From: Russula earlei
Taxonomy: Eukaryota; Basidiomycota; Agaricomycetes; Russulales; Russulaceae
Direction: 5' to 3'
DNA: 12,631 nt
Assembly (NCBI GenBank): GCA_025769875.1
Contig: JAGFNK010001228.1
Coordinates: 1 to 12,631, forward strand
Each line of letters opens with the position of its first letter. Position 1 is the first letter of the stretch. The notes below the pieces were generated by a model, which saw only the letters and a program-made list of their open reading frames with translations, was not told the DNA's origin and did no database searches. The position numbers and the translations under genes are program-made. Shown piece by piece: positions 8,545-12,631 of the stretch.

Positions 8545-9348
8545 ATTTGTGATACTCTCATCTTCCTGGGTACTCCCCTGCGACTGCTCAGTTTAAAGAC
8601 TCCCCTCGCTTCCAAGGTACTCTTCAACAACCGCCTTGTTTAAAGCCCTCTTGCTGCACTGGCCTCCAGTCTTCACCTCTGCCTCCAGTTACACGTACCA
8701 GTCCCCATCTGGTACATTCTAGTCATTTGGCTCGTCCTCCTGTTTAACACCGCCTATGCCGCATACCATCTGTTCCAACCCCTGCCCACCTGCTCCTGAG
8801 TCCACACAGATCAGCAGTATGTGTCTTGACACTCACCCATAGCATGGGGCCGTTCTACTCACTGGTGGGGAGCTACAATAACATTGAAAAGTCAAAGGAA
8901 CCACCCACTCCCTCCTCCCCTCCATTACCCACACATCCTCCCCTCTCTTTGACCCCTCCTCTTGAATATCTTCCTTGAGTTGTCGATCATTCCCAAAATG
9001 ACGCTCCCATGGGGTCACCCACCCACTTCCCACAGATGTTTTCTGATGATGCTAGCACCCCTAACACCCCCTCACACCCGCATGCACGACCAAAGCACAA
9101 CATCATCAACTCCAGAAATGACAACACATCTGCAAACCCTGCAACACTAGGGGTCACTGGAACAAAAACTGCAACAGACCTCACACCAACTGTAGTGGAC
9201 AGGCAGACTGTATTCTCAGGAGGACCCACTGGAGTTACAGAGGTTTCTGCCCCAAGGCAGTAGGCTCCCAGAGCACATGGTTAGAGGTTGAAGGTGATGA
9301 TCTCCATGAGTTGGGCCCTGAGACCAATTAGTTTGGAGAACTAAGCAT

Positions 9349-9361
9349 GAGGGGGGCATGA
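9349..9361 (+). other. Polypurine tract of the Gypsy element
   Basis: A GAGGGGGG purine run (9349-9356) followed by CATGA directly precedes the TGTAATG start of the 3' LTR. This is the expected primer site for plus-strand DNA synthesis. Its position right after the stop of the CCHC frame (9331) shows that frame lies inside the element. Confidence 0.8.
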
Positions 9362-9949
9362 TGTAATGATCTACCCCCTTGTTGGTTTGTCACTAACCTC
9401 TTCCATTATTGTTCTCTTCTGTTACCCTTGTTCCTTTGGTTACTGTTTCACCCCTTGATATTGATTGACAGCTGTCACCTTACCTTCTTGTGTTTCATTT
9501 GTTATTGATACCCTTTTGCTATTGGCTTACCTTTTATCTATTGTTCTGCATATAGTACTGTACAGCCTTGCTACATACAGTATTTAAGCACCTGTAGAAG
9601 CTGGGGAATGTCCCAAGCTTAGCTTTGTCTCACTTCCTTTCACATCCCTTGCCCTGTATACTCTTTCAAATCACAACTTGCTTGTGCTGTCTTACACCCT
9701 GCTTGACCTAAGCACACCTCAAGGAACCCTTGTGTTCCTCTTCCCCCTCTGCTTCTCTCTCATTGTCCTCCTCTTCTGTGAAAACCAGAAGATCAACTCT
9801 GTCTGTGGACTGAGTCATTGTCTGACTCAATCTTGAGATGCTAAACCTCTGATCTGGTCTCTTTGAGCCAGCCCCACTGAACCCTTGAACCAAGTCACAG
9901 GGACTTGGCCCCCACAGAACCCTGAGCTAACACTCCAACACCCATGACA
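9362..9949 (+). mobile_element. 3' LTR of the Gypsy element (588 bp)
   Basis: It begins TGTAATGATC immediately after the polypurine tract. The right end is placed at CCCATGACA (9949) because every other LTR in the window ends in TGACA. An end at ATAACA (9957) is also possible. A TATA-like word lies at 9581-9587, followed by a pyrimidine-rich half. No 5' partner LTR is in the window, so identity and target duplication cannot be checked. Its sequence is unlike LTR-1 and LTR-B, confirming a distinct family. Confidence 0.8.
9581..9587 (+). promoter_or_regulatory. TATA-like box of the Gypsy 3' LTR
   Basis: TATTTAA lies 219 bp into the LTR, followed by AGCACCTG and a C/T-rich tract, a typical spacing for an LTR promoter. 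Two TGASTCA words (9811-9817 and 9823-9829) lie downstream in the R/U5 part. Confidence 0.5.
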
Positions 9950-10462
9950 CTATAACACCACATCACCCCTCATCCTCACTGCACTGCCCCATGCTCACAG
10001 ACTTGCAGTCAGAGGAGTAGGATCCTTTTAGTTAATGCCCAATAGCTACCATCTTGAATACAAGCTATGTCTGTGTTTGCCTCTAACTTCATCTGCTTGT
10101 GTGAATGCCTGTTTGCCATTGATTCTCTCAAGATCATCTCTCCCTCAAGAATGAAAACACCCACACCCACACACTCTCATGTGCATGTGTTTCTGAAGAT
10201 GATCAAGTGTTGCATCTGGGGTATGACCTTTCTCTCAGTCCTTCCCTGTCTGTACCACCCTCAGATCAAGCCCCATGGACTCCACATGCCCTACCTGGTG
10301 CACTACACTACTTCTTGACCATTCTATTGGCTGATGCATGGTGTAGTAACTCAGGGTGTTGTGATACAATCTCATTGTGACATGCAAGTCTTCAGCTTGA
10401 AACCATCAAAGTACTAATGCTTGTCACAAAGAAGCTTTAATCTTGCATGTTCACAGGCCACA
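9950..10462. other. Unassigned non-coding stretch between Gypsy LTR and LTR-D
   Basis: Nothing here is recognisable as a gene. Short open frames on both strands (for example plus 10067-10318, and a minus-strand frame over about 9990-10280 whose internal stops are TGA) show no domain. Only a small CACACC-type run near 10160-10175 stands out. With LTR-D and LTR-C removed, this sequence joins 11861 onward as the original target locus. Confidence 0.5.
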
Positions 10463-10956
10463 TGTCACAAGTACCAACACCTCGGACCAGACCAGCAACC
10501 GGACAAGCCTACCCAGACTAGCCTCACAATTCCTGCACATTCTCATGACTCATTTGCCTCGCATGTACCACTACCTTCCAGTGTGTTCCAGTTCCGATTG
10601 TCTCGTTGCTACCTCATGCCTACCATTTGATATAGGATATATCTGTCTATATAAACCTGTCAGTAGAAGGGAACAAGCCCTAAAGCTTGTTCTCTTGTGA
10701 ATATCACTGGATTTCAGCTTCAGAACTGTAGGCTTGCAGGGAATCAAGCAATGGTCTTGAAAGCTCTTCTATCTCTCTAAGTCTTCAAACGCGAAGACTT
10801 CTCCAGTATACTTCCTCTCTGTGGTACACACTAGCCTTCGCTGTGTTGTCACCGAGAACCCCGAATCTCATGAGAACTCGTCATCTCACTCGACTCAGTG
10901 CACATGACTTGTGCGTGAAACGATTTGTCAGCAACACCACCCCCCAGTCGGTGACA
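10463..10956 (+). mobile_element. Solo LTR, LTR-D (494 bp)
   Basis: It begins TGTCACAAG and ends GTCGGTGACA, with 6-bp perfect inverted ends (TGTCAC/GTGACA). It is flanked by perfect CCACA duplications at 10458-10462 and 10957-10961. A TATA box lies at 10648-10655, and a perfect 8-bp-stem hairpin (AAGTCTTC at 10779-10786, GAAGACTT at 10793-10800) lies about 125 bp downstream. It is CpG-rich for this window, suggesting a recent insertion. It has no evident sequence similarity to the other LTRs except at the ends. Confidence 0.85.
10546..10655 (+). promoter_or_regulatory. LTR-D promoter: TGACTCA box and TATA box
   Basis: A perfect AP-1/Gcn4-type palindrome, TGACTCA, lies at 10546-10552, about 95 bp upstream of TATATAAA at 10648-10655. 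The order (bZIP site, TATA box, then downstream hairpin) is that of an inducible LTR promoter. Use by a bZIP factor is inferred from motif and position only. Confidence 0.5.
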
Positions 10957-10966
10957 CCACAGCTGC

Positions 10967-11855
10967 TGTCATGGTAACTAGCCGTGTCAGTTCACAAGCG
11001 TAAAGACAAGTCGATGATAGAGAGGTGTTCAAGAAATGGGCTGGTTCCTGTGTATAAAGAGTAAGGATCCCTGCAGTGGTTGAAGTGTTTTATGCTAGAC
11101 AGGTTATGGCCAATAGACCCTTCCTAGTACAACTCAGTCCGTTGAGAAGCTAGGGTAAGTTTATGATGGGATAGACTAGGGGTGGTTCCACTAGCTATAT
11201 GCGTTCAAGTCTGTCGGGGACCTTGAACAATGCAGAGAGAGTAGAGGAAGGTAGGTCTTAAAGGAGGAGAAGCTCTTCTCAGGGGAGTGAAGAGAGACTC
11301 TTAGGAAAGGAAGGGAAAGGCAAAGAGTATATGGTGGATGGGTGTGTGTGTGTGAAGAGTTGATGAAATGGAGAGGTGGATGTGGTTTGAGGATTAGGAG
11401 TGAAGTGGGTTGCAGGCAATATGTTGGACAAGAGTAGGTTGGATTCTACAAGAGACCAAGCTTAGGGCTTTGGTCACAAAGTACTGAGCTTATATATACA
11501 GGAGAAGCACAGCAATAGCTGCACTTTGACTGTGCTACTAGTATAGTAGGAGTCATAATAAGTAGGAGTCATAGGAATGAGGCCATGAATGAGTCAAAAC
11601 CAAGTAACTGTGCTGCACAGTAGGTGCGCAGCATTGCACAGTCGAAACTAAGAAGTGAATATAAATGGGAAGAGAACCAAACAAAGGGAAAGTAACAGCA
11701 ATCCAGTGTTACCTGGATGTGTATGGGTCACATGATAACACAGAAGGGATCACGAGACATAAGAGATCACAAGACCAGTAAGTAAAGGGACATACGGAAG
11801 CAAGCAGTCCATAGTGAAAGGTAAGATGTAAACGTAAAAGGAAAATGGTGTAACA
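10967..11855 (-). mobile_element. Solo LTR, LTR-C (889 bp), minus orientation
   Basis: On the minus strand it begins TGTTACACC (at 11855) and ends CCATGACA (at 10967). Perfect GCTGC duplications lie at 10962-10966 and 11856-11860. The minus-strand TATA box at 11490-11498 and the long pyrimidine-rich stretch after it (plus-strand purine-rich 11220-11410) set the orientation. No internal element sequence is present. It sits directly against the right duplication of LTR-D. Confidence 0.87.
11490..11596 (-). promoter_or_regulatory. LTR-C promoter: TATA box with upstream TGACTC boxes
   Basis: The minus-strand TATATATAA lies at 11490-11498. Upstream on that strand are two 13-bp direct repeats (plus-strand AGTAGGAGTCATA at 11545-11557 and 11561-11573), each holding TGACTC, the core Gcn4 element. 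A full TGASTCA palindrome lies at 11590-11596. Together they form a compact U3 enhancer-like block. The regulatory role is inferred. Confidence 0.5.
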
Positions 11856-11860
11856 GCTGC

Positions 11861-12360
11861 ATTGCAACTTTGACTGTAGTACATCTCAACATTATATTGA
11901 ATTTTCACATGAATACATTTCTGTTGACCATAATACAGCCTTATTGCTACCCATACCATACCATCAGAGCTTGAAGGTATTCAGTATACAGACAGTATAT
12001 GGTCACCTGTATCCATCAACCTACCATGCATTGTATGGCCATGGCCATAATATGGATGGTGCACAGCCCTATTACCGTTGAACAATCCAGTTCAAGAGCA
12101 GCAGAGTAGCTCAGAGATGAGTCAATTAAGATCCAAAATGGAGTTGGCAAAGAGTACAGTCCAAATGAATAACAAGTACCAGTTGGTCAGTCACAGTCTT
12201 TGACATTTAGTGGTGGGTTGAATTATCATAAAGGTAATTGTGTCAGCAAGAGAATCAGGACTTCAATCATGTGTTAATGAATGTAATTTAGTTATAAAGT
12301 GAGTTATTGTTGTTTTCATGTGACCTTGCACTTGCCATTTTTGGATGTCATTTCAAGCAA
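11861..12360. other. Unassigned AT-rich non-coding stretch
   Basis: No gene or element is recognisable. It is AT-rich and poor in CpG. A perfect 16-bp palindrome (TATGGCCATGGCCATA, 12034-12049) and one TGAGTCA (12118-12124) are the only features I can point to. Confidence 0.5.
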
Positions 12361-12363
12361 AAT

Positions 12364-12631
12364 TAAAAACTGCTATATCTCAACAGTTTCTCAACAGATT
12401 GCCTTGAAAATTTGACAGTAGAACCTTATTACTGTATCTAGGTGCAGCTAAAATATGGGAGCCTAATATTTAGTTCTTGAAATGTCAATTTTCGGGTGCT
12501 GACATGAGTGCAAAACTTTGAACTGCCATATCTCAACTGTTTTCTGAATCAATTGACTTGGAACTTTGACAGTGGGATCTCATGTACTGTATCTAGGTGT
12601 AGCCCAAGAGTTGGGGTCTAATTCTTTGTTC
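12364..12631 (+). repeat. Diverged direct repeat, two copies about 153 bp apart
   Basis: Copy 1 (about 12365-12480) and copy 2 (about 12518-12631, cut by the window end) share the ordered words ACTGC-TATATCTCAAC, ATTG-CTTG, TTTGACAGT and TACTGTATCTAGGTG. Spacing is similar, but many substitutions lie between them. Neither copy is convincingly coding on either strand. This may be the start of a longer tandem array or of an unidentified repeat family. Confidence 0.7.

Larger units (their letters stand above)
8003..8831 (+). mobile_element. Solo LTR, LTR-B (829 bp), nested in the Gypsy second frame
   Basis: It begins TGTTATGAACC and ends GTCTTGACA, with perfect CTCAC duplications at 7998-8002 and 8832-8836. 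Removing it with one duplication restores the host reading frame exactly, which confirms both ends independently. Its termini, the TATA-plus-hairpin block and the CAGACTGTCCATTTG word (8535-8549) match LTR-1 (1226-1240). The rest has diverged, so it is a sister family and not the same one. No internal element sequence remains. Confidence 0.94.
6820..9331 (+). pseudogene. Second Gypsy frame downstream of pol, C-terminal CCHC zinc knuckle, split by LTR-B
   Basis: It starts at ATG 6820, three bases after the pol TGA (TGAACCATG) and in the same frame as the chromodomain. Frame 1 runs to the C tract at 7471-7478, then continues one base back in frame 3 (WFVYEPYTHVPP and onward). It passes TGA 7956-7958 and is cut at 8002 by the LTR-B insertion. 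After the second CTCAC the same frame resumes (8837 on) through a TGA near 8974. Between about 9075 and 9130 it must shift by -1 again to read CKPCNTRGHWNKNC (9131-9172), an exact C-X2-C-X4-H-X4-C. The stop is TAG 9329-9331, 17 bp before the polypurine tract. Intact length would be about 560 residues. The middle is rich in S, T and P (about 7220-7330) and the part near 7780-7950 looks helical. I recognise no domain except the knuckle. A displaced gag-like nucleic-acid-binding protein is one possibility. Confidence 0.68.
4015..9949 (+). mobile_element. 5'-truncated Ty3/Gypsy chromovirus with an extra 3' reading frame
   Basis: The order is reverse transcriptase, RNase H, integrase, chromodomain, a second long frame ending in a CCHC motif, a polypurine tract (9349-9361) and a 3' LTR (9362-9949). 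The 5' LTR, primer-binding site, any upstream gag and the protease are absent. Sequence begins just before the RT domain, where the inverted LTR-2 ends. RT-RNase H-integrase order and the chromodomain place it in the Ty3/Gypsy chromovirus clade. Internal stops, three single-base frame losses and a nested solo LTR show that it is an old, dead copy. After removing LTR-B and one target duplication, the remaining element is about 5.1 kb. Confidence 0.92.

Noticed and set aside
9009..9263. Frame 3 reading to TAG 9263 as the true C-terminus of the second Gypsy frame
   Set aside because: From 9131 another frame gives an exact CCHC zinc knuckle and runs to a stop next to the polypurine tract, which is more protein-like. 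The frame 3 reading there is low-complexity T/A/V.
10376..10470. Small inverted-repeat element with TTGTGACATG at 10375 and its complement near 10461-10468
   Set aside because: The right arm overlaps the CCACA duplication and the start of LTR-D, there is no own target duplication, and a 10-bp match is weak.
11515..11885. Similarity between the LTR-C interior (GCTGCACTTTGACTGT near 11519) and its target flank (11856 on)
   Set aside because: About 20 bases with a gap. The flank match could be chance, and the perfect GCTGC duplication already explains the boundary.
12034..12049. Perfect 16-bp palindrome as an operator or replication site
   Set aside because: Isolated, with no flanking repeats, promoter or gene. 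It is probably chance or an unremarkable restriction-type palindrome.

Overview
The window looks like heterochromatin-type, transposon-packed DNA from a filamentous fungus, most likely a basidiomycete (Agaricomycetes). This is inferred from a Ty3/Gypsy chromovirus with a C-terminal chromodomain, a Tc1-type DNA transposon, and strong CpG-to-TpG/CpA decay of coding sequence. I see no intact host gene, no rRNA or tRNA, and no CRISPR array. Every protein-coding trace that I can assign belongs to a mobile element.

Layout, left to right. (1) 1-506 is flank with a possible decayed minus-strand frame. (2) 507-1468 is a solo LTR (LTR-1) with a perfect ACTAT target duplication. (3) 1474-1705 is a short unassigned flank. 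(4) 1708-3325 is a 1,618-bp Tc1/mariner element with 217-218 bp inverted termini, TA on both sides, and a DD34E transposase gene broken by a single TGA. (5) 3326-4014 is a second, inverted, truncated copy of LTR-1, cut exactly at its TATA box by the Tc1 element. (6) 4015-9949 is a 5'-truncated Gypsy chromovirus. It holds pol (RT, RNase H, integrase, chromodomain), then a second long reading frame ending in a CCHC zinc knuckle, then a polypurine tract and the 3' LTR. Its second frame is split by another solo LTR (LTR-B, 8003-8831, target duplication CTCAC). (7) 9950-10462 is unassigned. (8) Two solo LTRs of different families follow in opposite orientation: LTR-D (10463-10956, CCACA duplication) and LTR-C (10967-11855, GCTGC duplication). 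Their target duplications abut with no base between. (9) 11861-12631 is non-coding and ends in a diverged direct repeat.

Three themes tie the window together. First, four solo LTRs with perfect 5-bp duplications mean that full-length elements repeatedly inserted here and were then removed by LTR-LTR recombination. Second, decay is dominated by CpG deamination: essentially all in-frame stops in pol and the transposase are TGA where CGA (Arg) is expected. Even the first catalytic Asp of the integrase has become Asn through CpG to CpA. Third, the Gypsy element carries an unusual long zinc-knuckle reading frame downstream of its chromodomain instead of, or in addition to, an upstream gag. That is the best candidate here for something not well described.
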